The position numbers and the translations under genes are program-made. 64,000 nt of DNA, from NCBI GenBank assembly GCA_033980235.1, contig CM067068.1:36607869-36671868 (forward strand), written 5' to 3'. Source of the stretch: Diadema setosum. Its lineage: Eukaryota; Echinodermata; Echinoidea; Diadematoida; Diadematidae. Under the pieces are notes generated by a model, which did not search any database, had not been told where the DNA came from, and worked only from the letters and a program-made list of their open reading frames with translations. Position 1 is the stretch's first letter, and each line of letters begins with the position of its first letter. This document shows, piece by piece, positions 25,325 through 39,400 of the stretch.

Positions 25325-26740
25325 GTTAAAGCGAGTAAATCAAATAGTTAGAACTGGAAGAGTTTGATTGAAATTGTTATTACTGAATCAGACCTCAATT
25401 TCATTTCATAAGAATTAGTGATCAGTCGAAGTCAGTCCGCAAACTAAACGAAATGATGATTTCATGACGCCACAAGTCTATTATTCTTTTCTGAAATTCC
25501 TTCTTGGCGTGTTGACAAGAATTAAAAGAAAAGGGGAGGGACAGCTGCTAGATTAATAAAATGATTACTAGTAAACGATCAAAATGATTTTATGCAGTTT
25601 TCTCCACAGACTATACTGTAACAGGTGTATCGTGACGCATTCAAATCATCGCCTTGTTTCATTTGCACAGAGGCGTGTCCCACGATATCAGCAGCGCGAA
25701 AACATTTTAAAGATTCAAATTCAATAACTTTCTCACCACTGTTTCTGATTACAGTGAAACTTGTAGTTAACTGTTTGCCTGATTTCCCCATTTCCACTTC
25801 AAGTTTACTTGAGGACAGTTGAGTAGAATTTCCAACGACATCCTTGTTACAATTATTAGTGTGAATAGGCCAGTTAGCGATTACGGGGTTCAATGCCCTA
25901 AAATCATTGCTGGATTGTGTTCCATGATCGACTGCATATAGTATAACAAAGATTCAAGAAAATAACAGTATGTAAATGCAACGCACAATGATGAAACTCT
26001 ACAGTGATAACCGAGGCTATAACTGCGTGCAAAAACACGTAATTTCCGCCGGTGTATTATATAGATCGTATTTTTATTGCTGCGTGGGTCTGCGTGGGTA
26101 GCACGACATGCGTAAGCTTAATTGATTACTTTTTTTTCTTCAGTGTGTATGTGTGTGTGTGTCTGTGCGTGCACATACACGTGTGCGTGTGCGTGCGTTT
26201 GTGAACAAAACACAGGTAAATGCCCTGCCGCCGAGGAAACAATGACCCAAGAACCTTGTAGAAGCCAAGTTAAAAACAGTGCGTACAAAAGCGAGGAAAG
26301 CGAAATGACAGTATACATAAATGATCAAGATGGCATTGACGAGATTATTTTATACGAGAATTATAATGAGAAAATACTGGCAAAATAAAAATGATGGGCA
26401 CTTTCAAGGAAGGGAACATTGTGTCCAGAATAACTATAGTAGTGATATAGCATGAGAACCATGTTGAGCACTATAGGCTTGCTAGAGTGAAATCCATGCG
26501 GGTACGGGGGGGGGGGGGGCAGAAAGGATGGATTTAACAGGTGAAGTCTGTGAGTAGGATGAATGTGAAGATGAGATGAGCATGTTTTATACATGAGAAT
26601 CGCCTTCACCTTGAGTGGATTGCGAAGCAGGATTCGGGGTATTAACGTACCGAGATGGAAGGTGGTAAGATGGGCGGAGGGGGGATAAAAACGAATCACC
26701 ACGAGGACATCACCGAGATGACACGACTTGTTTATAGGAG
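25325..26740. other. No confident gene
   Basis: Open frames on both strands at about 25579-25893 have no motif I recognise. A (TG)n-like stretch occurs near 26147 and a poly-G run at 26508. Confidence 0.45.
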
Positions 26741-26960
26741 GGGAGGATGTGAATGCAAACGTCAAGGAATGAAGATTTAGGAGGAGCAGGACACGAAGGA
26801 ATGAAGGAGGAATGAAGGAAGAAATGAAGGAAGGAATGAAGGAAGAAATGGAAAAGATGAAGCAGGATGAAGAAGACGAAAAGGAGAGAGAAGAGGAAGA
26901 GGACTGGTCTATAAAGAGGAAGAGAAGGGGAAATATTATATAACAGAAAATGGAAGAGAA
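26741..26960 (+). repeat. Purine-rich (GGAAGAAATGAA)-type repeat
   Basis: GGAATGAAGGA and AAGAGGA words are repeated over about 200 bases on the plus strand, with a short inner period around 12 bases (26795-26850). Confidence 0.7.
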
Positions 26961-27052
26961 TTATGTGGAGGAGTACTGTATAGGAAACTATCCTGAATGC
27001 GATGGAGCGGGAGTAATGATGTTGGAAAGGAAAGAATAGGATACACGCGTGT

Positions 27053-27063
27053 ACACAGACACA

Positions 27064-27111
<48 letters not shown>
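27053..27111 (+). repeat. (CA)n microsatellite
   Basis: CA dinucleotides preceded by ACAGAC units. Confidence 0.93.
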
Positions 27112-27114
<3 letters not shown>

Positions 27115-27618
27115 TAAGTATTCAAACAGAGAAGAAGAACGGGAGGAAAGGAGAATGGCGACTGCATGACGAAGAAGAAAAAATGGTGAAGGAGTGATGG
27201 GTAAATAGAAAGACGAATTAGGGAGAGCAACTATACAGGAGGAGTATAAGACAGTAAGAGAAGACGAATTTCGTCAGAGCGTAATTATGTGGAACCCTGA
27301 GTGCATAAATCACCAAGTGGAATGCACTTTTTGCACCGATGCACGTATACAGAGTGAATTCAGAAGCCGCACGCTGGGGTGAAATTGAAATGGACCAGAC
27401 CTCGGGGCACAACGCTGACAGTTTACACGAGACACTTAAAGCCAGCGAGGAGGTGAATAATATCCTACAGTGGAACAGATATATATCGGCGGCGCCGGGC
27501 CGTTCCTCGCACCTTTTGATTGGGGTCGCGGTGTCACCAGTTGGTGTGTGGATAGCGGATGGTTTATGTGTGGATGGTTGTTACCCCGAGATCAAGAGAG
27601 CGAGGGAAAGCGAAGGAG

Positions 27619-27623
27619 CTTGT

Positions 27624-27675
<52 letters not shown>

Positions 27676-27690
27676 TGGGGGGGGGGGGGA
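27619..27690 (+). repeat. (TG)n microsatellite with poly-G
   Basis: TG repeats to about 27673, then a run of about 12 G. Confidence 0.93.
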
Positions 27691-28970
27691 AGAAAGAGAT
27701 TGGGAAGGAGAAATTGAAAGAGAGAAAAGAATGGAGCATATATAGAAGGGAAGGAAACCACAGAGTAAAGATATGCAGATTATACCGATAGTCAGAGAGA
27801 GATCGATATCTACGGAAGATAAACATCATGACAAATTATTGCAGTAAAAAACATAAACATATCATAATATGCAGGTGTTTGGCTCCTTCAGTCACGAGAA
27901 ACAAAACCAAGGTTTATCCCCGCGTGGCCGTCATCCTACTTAAGCACACTACATGCAGTTCAACGGTCTCTTTCGTCCTACCTTAAAATACGATAAAAAA
28001 TAATGTTCTTGTTACATACACACTGTATCAACTATTCCTTTTAAGTATACTCTTTAGATACTCATGTGTTATATTTTGACCAGGAGACCGTTTGTTCCAT
28101 GATTCTCAGAATGATTTCATTTGTACAAGTGAAGAAATAAAACAAACTGAGACAATAAGAAACAAAGTTTCGACATTGTTGCTGCAACGGGATCTCACTG
28201 AGCAAAATGCATTTCTTTGTAGATTTATTTATTTTTTTTTTCCGGATTCTTTAGGTGCCTATGGCAACAGCAGACTAAATCAAACCGAGAGTGAGTATTT
28301 GAGATTTTGCTGACAGAAGATTTCTAAAGAGATTGTTGCTATGAGACAGAGGAATCGGTCTTCGCAAATCAGTAAAGTAAAGACGGATCCTTATGACTCC
28401 AAAGTGCAACACATTGTCCGATGACACACACAACATGATTCAGCTCCTATTATACAAGCCTTTCAGACTTGTGGCGACCCGTATAGTAGGTCCCTACATA
28501 CACAATGATTCTTATATAATACTACACATCCTGATACCACTGGAAATACTTTTGATGTATAGAGACTGTGATGAAGTCATGTCGTTGCAGTTTAACAATA
28601 ATTGCAAATTATGCAATTTTATTGTATAACCTTCATTCAAGCAGAATACCAGAAAACTACCATGACTTTTCACTGTTACAAAAGTCCTCAAGCGGACTAC
28701 ATGTGTATAGTGTAAATAATGCTTAAAAATTGACAACTATTGTAGAAGTAAAAAAAAAAAAAAAAAAAGCCTTTTGAAAACACTGTCACTCAGGAAATAT
28801 AATATGTTTCGTATGATATCCATATCAGTGTCTGGTGAATTGAAATGTAAACATTTTATCATAAAGTCATAAGTATAGTGTGATCCCATAATGTATCGAC
28901 AGGAAAGTGATTATGATCACGTAGTCATCACTTATTTACAGGAAATAGAACAAAGTACTAGGGAAAGAGA
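27691..28970. other. No gene seen
   Basis: AT-rich unique DNA with poly-A near 28750. No exon-like frame. Confidence 0.5.
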
Positions 28971-29045
28971 GATGTGAGAAGCATGTAGAGATGAGAAGAG
29001 ATAAGAAGAGAAGAAAAGAGAAGAGAAGAGAAGAGAGAGAAGGGG
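28971..29045 (+). repeat. (AGAAG)n purine repeat
   Basis: AGAAG and AGAGAAG pentamers and hexamers over about 75 bases. Confidence 0.85.
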
Positions 29046-29329
29046 AGGATGGAGAGACGAATGACAGAAAGTGGTAGACACACACATCATAAAATCTACA
29101 CTCCTTTGCTATACTTTGCGTAACCAATCCACACCTCCTTCCAGTGGAGATTCCTTCTCAAGACATCTCTGTTTAAAACGTATACTTTGAATGAGTTTTG
29201 GTCTTAGAAACTGCAACATCTACGGGACATACCACATAATAATTTTTAAAACCTTTTTTTAACCTTGTCTTTTAACTTTTTTAAACCTTTTTTTTAACCT
29301 TTCAAACATAACTTTATAATTCCAGTATG

Positions 29330-29485
29330 TGTGCATATCTTTGTATGTTTGTTGATTACCATTGATTGTCATACTTTGCTTATGATTGCATTTTTGATCT
29401 ACTTTGTGTTATGTTTTGTTGAAAGAAAAGAAAATGAAAATGAAAATGAGAATGAAATAAATAAATGAAATGAAATGAAAATAAT
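29330..29485 (+). mobile_element. Possible retroelement 3' end with (GAAAT)n tail
   Basis: A T-rich stretch (TTTGTATGTTTGTTGATTAC...) is followed by GAAAATGAAAATGAGAATGAAATAAATAAATGAAATGAAATG. The AATAAA-like signal with a pentamer tail resembles LINE or SINE 3' ends. No reverse transcriptase frame is attached. Confidence 0.35.
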
Positions 29486-32400
29486 ATTTCCTTTTTCCAT
29501 TTTTTAACCGTCTCCCTTTCAATAAAGCGTAAATAGAGATACTACGGTAGTGATATTATGCGCTACACAAGCACTGTGGTATTAATATTACTATGTACTT
29601 TCAAGATAGATCATGTATTAGCCGTTTACTTTTGTTTCCTTCCCCCTATGTTTTTGTAGTAAAACGCATGAAATAATCTTATTTTACCAAATTATGATTG
29701 TATACTGAGTTTTTCTCAACCATCATGTTGATCAATAATTAATGTGCAAGCCTTTTGGTATCGTGTTTGATCCATTATGAACGGAAATCAGTTGAAATAA
29801 ATTGATTTGAACTGAAGATGAGAACAGGATGATTTGCGCAAGATGGAGAACGTATGTACTTGCGATGGATTGAAATAGAGATGGGGTGCAGGGGGGGGGG
29901 GGGGGTAAGATAGGATGAAAAGCTGGGGAGGGGGGGGGGTTAAAGACGATTTAATTTCGCCAAGCTCCGTGATTGCATGGCGTCTCGATTCACGAGGCAC
30001 GCCAGTAATTTGCAAACGTTTGTCATCGTGTTCAGCCAACATGCGTGACCCGACATGTTATTCAACGACTGCAGTTTGATTGGCAAATGCACGAGCAAGG
30101 CTTGGAACAGATTCTGAAAAGAAAAGAAAAAAAAAAATGTCCTGGTCAACTCTCGTATAATCATGAAATGGGAGACGGGAAAATAATCTGTGTGCGAAAT
30201 ATTTGCATGAATTTCAGGCTGTGTAGAAAATAAGCAAATAACTAAATAAACTAAATAAATAGAAATGAGGGGATATCGCCATCATGACTCTGGTAAAACG
30301 AGAACATGGATTGATGAACATTGATTTGATTGAATTGATTTATTGATATAACATCCACTCTAAATACGATGTAATGTTCCGCATTTAATGTAAGAAGGAT
30401 AGTGTTTAACTCAAGAAAACAGCTAATATCTGTATCTGTACGCATTTTAGGTGTTCTCGTTTCGTTTTGATTTGACCTTGAAGAGTTCAAAGTTAAAACA
30501 AATTTCCACAAAATTTTCAAGGTCACATTTATGATTAGACAGAGTGAAAACGGAGTGATGGAAATTTCAACTCGGATATCAATATGACAAATTATATGGA
30601 ATTCAAACTTCAACACGAGTTCGTAGAATCTACACGATACACAGAGGTTATCATCTTCACTCATGCATCTCCCCCATTGGTTTGTATATAATACACAAAA
30701 TATAATACCATGCATTTCTGTGATCAGCAACAGCAAGCTGTTTCGTTCTGGCAATCATCGTTTGATATAGGTTTTTACAAGACTGAAACAAAAATAATTT
30801 ATGTAAAAGATAAACGTAATTGATGTGGATTTCACGCAAAAAAAAAAATAGAGAAGATTTGTTATTATACGTCGCTGCGACTAACATTATTGAGTAGTGA
30901 AGCAAACTGTAATTTCTAAACTTCCAAATTCTTATTCAAGGTCTAATTTTGATGAAATCCCCATCATTCCATTCGTGTAATTTTACTCCTTCTTTATTTT
31001 GGACAAATACATCATGATGTCGAATTAACCTTTGTATCTATGGAACAGTGTGCATTTAGTATATAGAAATAACTCTCTCTTTCCTTAGATAAACAATGTG
31101 GGAATCTGAAACAAATACTGGCTAATAAATGGTTATTTTATAGAATATCTCATCAGTCATGTCAGTGTTCAAATAATAGTTGTTATAGAGGACAATGTAC
31201 ATGAATCAATAAGGGGTAGCCATATACGGTAATAATTCTAAATTTCATTATATTATTATTTCATTATATGCCCGAAACTGTGATTACTGTATACGATTCT
31301 AAAATTCGCTCGAGTATTAATATTACACTGTTATTGATATTACAGTCTGTTACAGTCATAACAGCATGTATACATTTTCTCAATATTTTGGTGTAATAAT
31401 TTATTGAGCAATGCGTTAGTAGCTGACAGTCACATATTGTAATCAGTACCATGAATCAAACTGATGAATAATAAATAAATGTACTAACGTCATCATTTAA
31501 TACATTATTCAAGAGAAAGGGAAAATTGTATTGCTGCACAAAGTTTGTAAATTATCAATGTTAACACAGCGAAGAGTGCACGAAATCGAGCAATTATACT
31601 AAATAGGGCTTCAGGCAAAGAACTTGTGTGCGACATGATTGTCAATAAGCGAATATTCACCATAATGCCATGAACGAGTTATCAATATTATAATAACGTT
31701 TCATCATTAAATGCACGTATTTTCTTGACCATCATAGGGTTAATTGTCCAGTGAATCGAAAACTAACCATTCATTTGTCATTATACTGACCAGCCTTCAT
31801 ATGGACCAAAGTCGTGTTAGTAATTGTGCATGACCCATTTTCAACAGTAGAAGCCGCTGTGTGCTGTGTGGATAAGGAACGGTGCAATTTAGTGATGCGA
31901 CGGGAAATTGAGGACCGAGACGACGGTCTAACGATTGAAACAGGGACCGAATTGAAGCAGTACGTTTATCTTTTGCGGCCAATGGGGGTTTGATCAACCC
32001 ATTCCCTTGCCTTGATTGATGAGAAATGAAAATTCCAAGGGTCACTGCTCCTTGTTACTGCCAGTATCTGCTCGCTTGGTATATACACCACTCGGCTCGT
32101 GCGTGGCGGGGAGTTTGGCGAAGGCTGATGGTTATAGAAAACAAACTCTGCACAACCGCCTGAACTCTGTCAACGTTAACGATCCACCGTTCTGATCGGG
32201 GAGATGAAACTTTTAAAGGGAACCATGATAGCAGGCCTTCAACGAGTGCATTTTACATTCGGAATGAAACTGTGATGACACCAAATACAACTGGTTATAC
32301 CATTATTATGAAGTCTGCAAAATGTCATGGTTTAGGGTGTCGAATTAGAGATCGATATTTGTAATTTTCCTGGCTACTCATAATCTCACATTTTACATTA

Positions 32401-33038
32401 GTGTCATTTACGTTTTTATTAAGGAAATTCTATCCTTGAAAAAAAAAAATGAAAGAGAAACCAAAATGTATCCTCTTCTTTTGTCTGGTTTATCTCATAG
32501 TTTGTACTTCATCGATCATTCGCTGCCTACTTTCAGGTAACCTTTTTCTATTTTACTTCTTTACAAGCTCCCGCTTTTCATTGACTTTCCACACTGACGC
32601 CGTTGTTGTCAACATACATGTACTTATTTCTGTATGTTTTCTCTGCTGTTACTTTGCTGTTTTTGTCGATATCATGATAAATGATATTGTGTAAATGTCT
32701 GCTGTGATTTTGGATTTTTATTAAAAAAAATAACAACAGCTGGGTACACATTACGCCATAAAACACAATTATCTATATAGGCTTGCATAATAATATGAAT
32801 ATTCAGCTTCATGCAGTTTGTGAAGCTAAAATTCATTTTTTAATAAATATTCGCGACTAATCGCCGTGAGACAGTCCAATATAACTTATAGGCGCAGCCA
32901 ACATTCAACACTCAAACGTTAGTTTTCAGGGAGCCTCCGGATCCGCGAGACTGTTATGCATCTGTGCAATTAAAAGCAAAATCTTCATTAATGATCTCAA
33001 GAAATGTTTCAGGAATGACACACGTGCTCTCCTGCGAT
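29486..33038. other. No confident gene
   Basis: Poly-G runs near 29890 and 29928. The phrase TTGATTGAATTGATTTATTG at about 30328 could be a minus-strand retroelement tail. The 167-codon minus frame ending at 30251 lies over it and shows no domain. The rest is AT-rich unique DNA. Confidence 0.45.
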
Positions 33039-33199
33039 GGGCCCATTTCATTAAAAACAAATGATAATACACCCTCTTGTTAAAATGGCAATTAATTTTC
33101 AAGGTAACAACAACAATCCAGCTTCCTGATTGGTTGTTGCTATGGGAAGTTGCCATTCCAGCAAGAGCTGCTATCTTAACATCTTATTTATGAAACGGA
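33039..33199. mobile_element. GGGCCC-ended inverted-repeat element, second copy
   Basis: GGGCCCATTTCATTAAAA at the left and TTTATGAAACGG at the right. The middle (AATCCAGCTTCCTGATTGG, TTGTTGCTATGGGAAGTTGC, CATTCCAGCAAGAGCTG) matches the copy at 57409-57567 almost base for base. Confidence 0.72.
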
Positions 33200-33359
33200 G
33201 TGCTGTACGGTGCGCTGACATTAATGTAGCTATAAGCCAAACAGTTGTTGGCTATTGGCTATACGTATAAATGAGTAGGCCAGAAGTCACGCCATTTTGT
33301 ATCTTGTATATACACTCTCTCTACTCACTATCTAGTTGTCTGCTAATATTGTATATTAT

Positions 33360-34511
33360 AGGTTTTCCCGGCCAATTTCGCACTTTTGTCAGTCCAATTC
33401 CTCATTGCTGCATTCAATTTAGCAAAATTTAGCGTAGATGACATGTTCGGTATTTCAATTTTATGATCTCTTCATTCAAATTCATTTTGGAGCATTCAAA
33501 TTACCTTTAACCTCATTCTAATTAACACTTTTTCAATTGAAATTCGTAAAATAAGCACCATTTCGTTATTCGTTCGTTTGGAATTTAGAATGATATAGTC
33601 ACGTGATCACGTATACGCTGCGCTCGTTCATTCAAAGTCATTTTGGGCATCCAATTTAACATCTTTTGCAGTCAATTTAGCACACATGTTTATGCTTTGG
33701 TTTTTTCTTTATTTTTTTTTTTCAACATAGTTATTGTTTTTTATGCATCATTACAGTTCGTATTTTCGTACTCATTTTAGAGATTTTGGCAACAGTTTTT
33801 TTTTTTTTTTCAATGTACTTATTGAGTCTCCCAGACCGAAGATAGTGCATGTGGCCACAACTTATCTGGCCGTTGAGCGCTTTATTCCGAGTGTGTCGGC
33901 CATTTCTAGGAAGTCAAGGTTATGATCATCAAATGTTCCTAAGATTATTCTTTCTCTGTCTTCTTGAGATATGCGTCTGTATCTAACTTGTGCTGTCATG
34001 ACTGTACGAAGATGATGTTAATCTGTAGTATTGGTACATGTAGGCCTAAAATGGCATGTATGAAAGAAAAGTGGCGTTACAGAACAACAAACTAGAGATA
34101 TATAGGGTAAAAAAATATACTTTTACTGCTTAACAGTGCGTGGATGAAACAAAAAGTCACACAGAAATACGCGATGGAATGTTCTCACCTTTTGAAAGAA
34201 GAAATAACATGACGTTAATTTGAACGAACATGTTTGGAATTTGACTGCCTATACGCGAAATTGAATGACTGAAACACCCTTTTCGGCCAGTGCTCGCGAA
34301 TTTGAATGACTGAAGAGCACGTGGCAATTTGAATGCCCGTTTTACGAATTCGAAAGGCATATGTGCGAATTTCATTGATCGAAACGCTAAATTGTACGAA
34401 CAACTTGCGATTTTGAATGACAGAATGTACAGTGACGAGGATTTTCGCTAAATTGAACGAACTTTCTATCAAAATGGACTGACAAAAGTGCGAAATTGGC
34501 CGGGAAAACCT
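33360..34511. mobile_element. 1152-bp DNA element with perfect long terminal inverted repeats
   Basis: Left end AGGTTTTCCCGGCCAATTTC, continuing GCACTTTTGTCAGTCCA; the right end is its exact reverse complement over at least 37 bases. ATATTAT occurs on both outer flanks (33353-33359 and 34512-34518) and may be the target duplication, although shorter alternatives of 3 or 5 bases fit if the ends are shifted by A/T. Inside each half, short words (CATTCAAATT, GAATTTGAATGAC) repeat in opposite orientation. No transposase is present, so it is non-autonomous. Confidence 0.85.
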
Positions 34512-34519
34512 ATATTATT

Positions 34520-36380
34520 TTCAGGAATCTTCAGATTGGCCTACTTATAGTCCGCCGTCTCATCGTGTTAAGGACAAGCTTATGCTTCTTGAAGTAAAAG
34601 GTGGTGATACAATGCGTGTACACTTTGTATTCAACACTAAAAAAAAATATGAAAAATAATACGAATGTTATAATCAGGTAAAATGTGACGAAACAAAAGG
34701 CTCATAATGTCCAGTATGAACAATAATGTTAAAGCACGGGAAGAGTTTCAATTTATTTTACTATCATGTTCTCAATTTCATGCTAATTTCCATATTATAG
34801 GACCTACATAAATACTGCTTTAACATCACTGCTGCTTTTACATGGCAAGAGTTTTTTTTTTTTTTTTCTAGTACATTAAAATACACTGTATTTGACCCAC
34901 TAAGTCTTGGGGAATTTCTGACGGTATAGAAGTTTTCATGCTGTTATCATTGAGTTGGCACCTTCTGAATTTCATCGCGCAATCAAGAGAAAAATGAGAC
35001 AATACTGATTAATTTTGATTTGATCTGCACAAATCAGAAAGCTATTACAAAGATTTTCTAATTTGATGAAAAAAGGTAAGTTTATTTCTTTAAAATGAGC
35101 TGAAATTTTTAGAACAATTTTATATAATAAAGAAATTTAAGAGATTTTAAAAACTCCCACAGATTTTTTTTTCTCTTTTTTTTTTAGAAATTACACAATA
35201 CAATGACGAACAAAGGGCTCTAAATTGTAGAGTTTTGAATTTTGATACCGCATGAGACACTAATGAATAAATTGTAAAAAGATAACAAACAGATACAGAA
35301 CCAAGCCACACAAACGTATAGTTTGGGGACTTCACGAGGTAAAGGGCAAGAGGAATGAATGTATCGGGCATTTGGTCATGGGGTACAATCCTCTGTAATG
35401 GCTGACGCGTTGAGGATTTGTAACTTTGTGTCAACAGTTCGCTATTGGCAAAAGGTGGAGCCATCCAGTTTTTAAATCTCTTTGGTTCACGCCCGATGTT
35501 TGCGATCGACAGGGAAACCAAATCAACACAATGAATCAAACTTGTACATGAATACACAATATTGCCAGTTGACTTTTTTTTTCTGGTCTCTTGAATATCC
35601 CCCCCCCCCCCCCCCCGGCAACGTAGAACTGCCTCGACCCGAAATCGCGTCTGCCGATTTACACACTTTGCAAACATCGGTGAATTCCTTCAGGCTATGA
35701 GAAGAAAAATAGTTAGCTGAATGTCCCAATTCAACGAAGAAATAAAAGGTAATGACCCCCTTGTTCACAAATTATTTTCTTTTCTATCGTTCTTTCTTTT
35801 ATAGGATTAATGCTAAAAATAAACCAAGGTATTTGTACCATGAAAGGTGAAAAGATGACAGGATTTGCCTGTCAGCGAAAAATACTGAGTAATGTGCATC
35901 AAGGCGTACTCTCATCAATACAAAACATTCGACTTCAGTCGTGATTCTACGGCCGTGTGTATAGTTTGTAATTAACATAGACATCAGTGATAAAGCTGCA
36001 CACAATTTGCTATAAAGGGATTCCTGAATATAATCCGAGTCGGGCCAGCCTTCTCATTGAATGGATTCCCTTTCCATACCGGATAATCAATGGATTATTA
36101 GAATGATGCTTGAATGATCATGCAGAATAGATGCTTTTCTGCTGTGACAACTGAGATTGCAAGAGGTTACCTATTATACACACTAACGGGTCTCGGTGAT
36201 GAAATTATATTGACGTGTATTTCTTTTTCTTTAAGTTTATGGTCAAAACGAAAAACAACAACAAAGACCCCAGATCTCCAAATAAAAGAGATATAACCCC
36301 CCCCCCCCCCCATCAAAACAAAACCTCAAATAGAAATAAAACCAAAAAGAAGCACGCACTCATACACACACAGACAAATA
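34520..36380. other. No confident gene; long poly-C at about 35599-35617
   Basis: A 176-codon minus-strand frame (35147-35677) crosses a poly-C/G run and ends in a lysine-rich low-complexity tail. No domain was recognised, so it is not called. Another poly-C run is at 36298-36311. Confidence 0.45.
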
Positions 36381-36382
36381 TG

Positions 36383-36388
<6 letters not shown>

Positions 36389-36458
<70 letters not shown>

Positions 36459-36476
36459 CACACACACACACAACTT
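36389..36476 (+). repeat. (TA)n microsatellite followed by (CA)n
   Basis: About 30 TA units with one GTATA interruption, then about seven CA units. Confidence 0.95.
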
Positions 36477-36479
36477 CAA

Positions 36480-39400
36480 ACGTCTCCAAACCGTAAGCAT
36501 TGTTATGAAACGTAACCATTATGCATGACTTTATAGTATGTCATATAAACTTTGACATCAGCTACCATTAAAAAAAAACACGGAATTTACCAAACCTGCC
36601 TGATATGCTGCCGTAAAATAATAAAATGGGAAATATTAGTACACCGTGTCAGCTGCTGAAATGTCCCGGTCTCGCTCCAATTAAATTGTGGTGCTCACCC
36701 ATTAGGAAAATGATCATCTACAAAGAAATTAGGGCGGGTGATTTATGTGTTGAGTGTGTATGTGCGATGCATGGACAGGAGGTGTTCGAAGCACGTCGCT
36801 GAATTCTGGTTGTTGTCAAGAGGCAAAGTTTAACGACCCGTTATTTGCGATCCAACTTTACAAAATATGATCGATGACATTATCATACATGATAGGAAAA
36901 CAAATACATTATAGCCTGCAAGAACGACACGTTCCTGCCCTAGATGCTCCAGAGTGGACGATCACACAGCATCATTCACCCGCTGTCCTCATCATTTTCC
37001 TTCCGCCACCTCTACCGGCAGTACTGCCCCCCCCCCCCCCACCCCGCCCATACCCCCATTCATGGCACAACACTCCTAGCCGTCGATAGTGTTTACACTG
37101 TCTGTATGATACATGGCAAGGTAAATGTCAGTGGCTCACGGCACTCCGTCCCGCTGAAGGCTATTTTCCGCCACGATGCTTTACACTCTTATTGCTCTCG
37201 GAAGAATTGAGAGATGATTATCAGCAGCTCATGTCTCGTCACAAGACGAGAAAAGAAAAATGAAGACAACAACGACAAAACACATACATGCAACAAAACA
37301 AAAGAAGTTTAAAACATGAAAAAAAAAAACAACCCGCGAACTTCGTGTGTTTTTGGATGTTCAATAGTAGGAGCGTTCTAGCTTTCTTGCCTTCTAGCTT
37401 CCTAGCTAGCGTTTTAGCTTTCTGTTAGCAAACATAAGTTCAAAATGAAACAAAAGTCAGACAGAACAAGACCAAGACTGTATGTAAGTATGTATGTAAG
37501 TATGTATGTAAGTATGTATGTATGTATGTAATGTCTCTATGTAGGGCCTATGTTTGTCTCTGTGTGTATGATATAATTAAACCACGTGCGTGTAATAATG
37601 TAAGCATGTGTGTATACGCACACTACAGGCATACGTCATTACGTATTATGATTTACAGTGGGCCTACATGTTGTAAGTGAATTGCTGTAGTTGTTTTTTT
37701 TTTAAGGGGGGGGGGAATCGGACATTTTCTGTTGAAGGTATAGTCCTAATAAAATAAAATAAAATAAAAACGAAGTGAGCCGGAATGTCCTGCATATTCT
37801 CCACTCATCATTGCGAGCACGTCTACAAAAGGACTATGACTAATGCTGCGTTCTGTCAATACCTTTTTCGTCAAATCAGACTTGAAATAACTTTATTTAC
37901 GACTCGGCATCCCTTGAGCTTCCGGTAGGGTGAGGGCAAACCGCATGACGTGCAAGAAGACGGTCTGAAAACGTCAATACAACACTCCTTCATTAATTTC
38001 ATGAGCACCTCATCGGAACAGTGAAACGCAGACATCATTAATGTACGTATTTCGCCCATAGGAAATCAGTAAGTTTTAGTGTTCCACACCTTTTCCCCCC
38101 TCCCCTTCCCCCTCCCAGCCCCCCCCCCCCCCTACTTTTTCGCGTATTTGTGTATCCAGAAGAGGACAGTTCTGTCAGGGAAAGAACAACATTGCACCTG
38201 CAAGACATTATTACGCTGATACTTAATCATAAATGAATCAGTATGGTATATGATTATGTTTATGTGTGTGCACGTGTGTATAAATCAATCCTTCATTTTC
38301 AATTCTGTGCCCATTCAGTGGTTGGTAACAAAGTCAGTTTTACACGATGCCAGGCACTACCATTTGAGATTTATGTCGCACACATCAGAGTTATCACCTT
38401 TTCTCGTTACCTTTTTTTTTTTTAGATAATCTAGAATAACACTAAAGCCTTAATTAGCCAAATTCTCAATTCTGTCTCTACCCGCATGTTTAATGGCGCA
38501 GAGAAGCACATTATCAGAAAAAGAAATGCGTATGGGATGAAGGCTGGTTGTATAGTACCACAGTGAAGGTTATGGTATAAAGTGCTATACAATTTAGCAA
38601 TCTGTATGAAGCAGACCTTGTCGCTACTTTGCCGTGCCTGTTAAAAAAAAGAAAAAAAAAGCTAAAGAAAAATAAAGATAACAATGTATAATAACAAGTA
38701 ATGACGCATGTTTGTGTAACTATATGCTTACTTTGACGTAAATCCAGCTTTAGATTCTTACCATACGAGTATGTCGCCCTGTTTCAGCGAAGTGATAAAT
38801 GATTATTACGTTGAAAATGGCGATCGAAATCGTTCATGTGGATATTAATCATACCCCCCCCCCCTCCCTCTGAACACGTCAATAAAAATCTTCCCCTGAG
38901 CTACTGTACTGTGGGCTAAATGTTGTGAAAAAATAATTGCTAGCTGGCGGGTTAATGGACGAACCTATCTCGGCAGGTATATGCCGCGCAGTACATCCGT
39001 TGTCATGGAAACATACTATATCACTTAATGCTCGGAGTACAGGCGATCCGGCGCGTGTTTGCTCGTGTGGAAGTCGACTATCGTAATCGTTTTAGGAAAT
39101 CGCGTTACTGGTTAGACACTATTTCATTTAGCGATACAATTTGTGCTCGGATCTGTATTGAGGCATGCCACATCACTAAACAAAACTGTGTTTGTTTGCG
39201 ATGTGGCTTAATTCGAGCATCATCAAAATCTAGAGAGAGGAGAGCATTGTATTGTTATCACCCATCAATTTGTGACACAGGTAATTATAATCGCGAGAAA
39301 AAAAGTCACCTATTAATACGGCATGTTCGTATATTGAGAGGGGATTCGGTATCGGGGATTAATGTAAATCAATTTACCAAATGAAAACATGAAATGAATG

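Noticed and set aside
27339..27791. 150-codon plus-strand frame starting MHVYRVNSEAARWGE
   Set aside because: The second half is (TG)n-encoded poly-Cys/Val; the first half has no family resemblance or donor site I trust.
30251..30754. 167-codon minus-strand frame
   Set aside because: No domain, A/T-biased, lies over a possible retroelement tail and has no splice partners.
35147..35677. 176-codon minus-strand frame
   Set aside because: Crosses a poly-C/G homopolymer and a lysine-rich low-complexity end; no recognisable motif.
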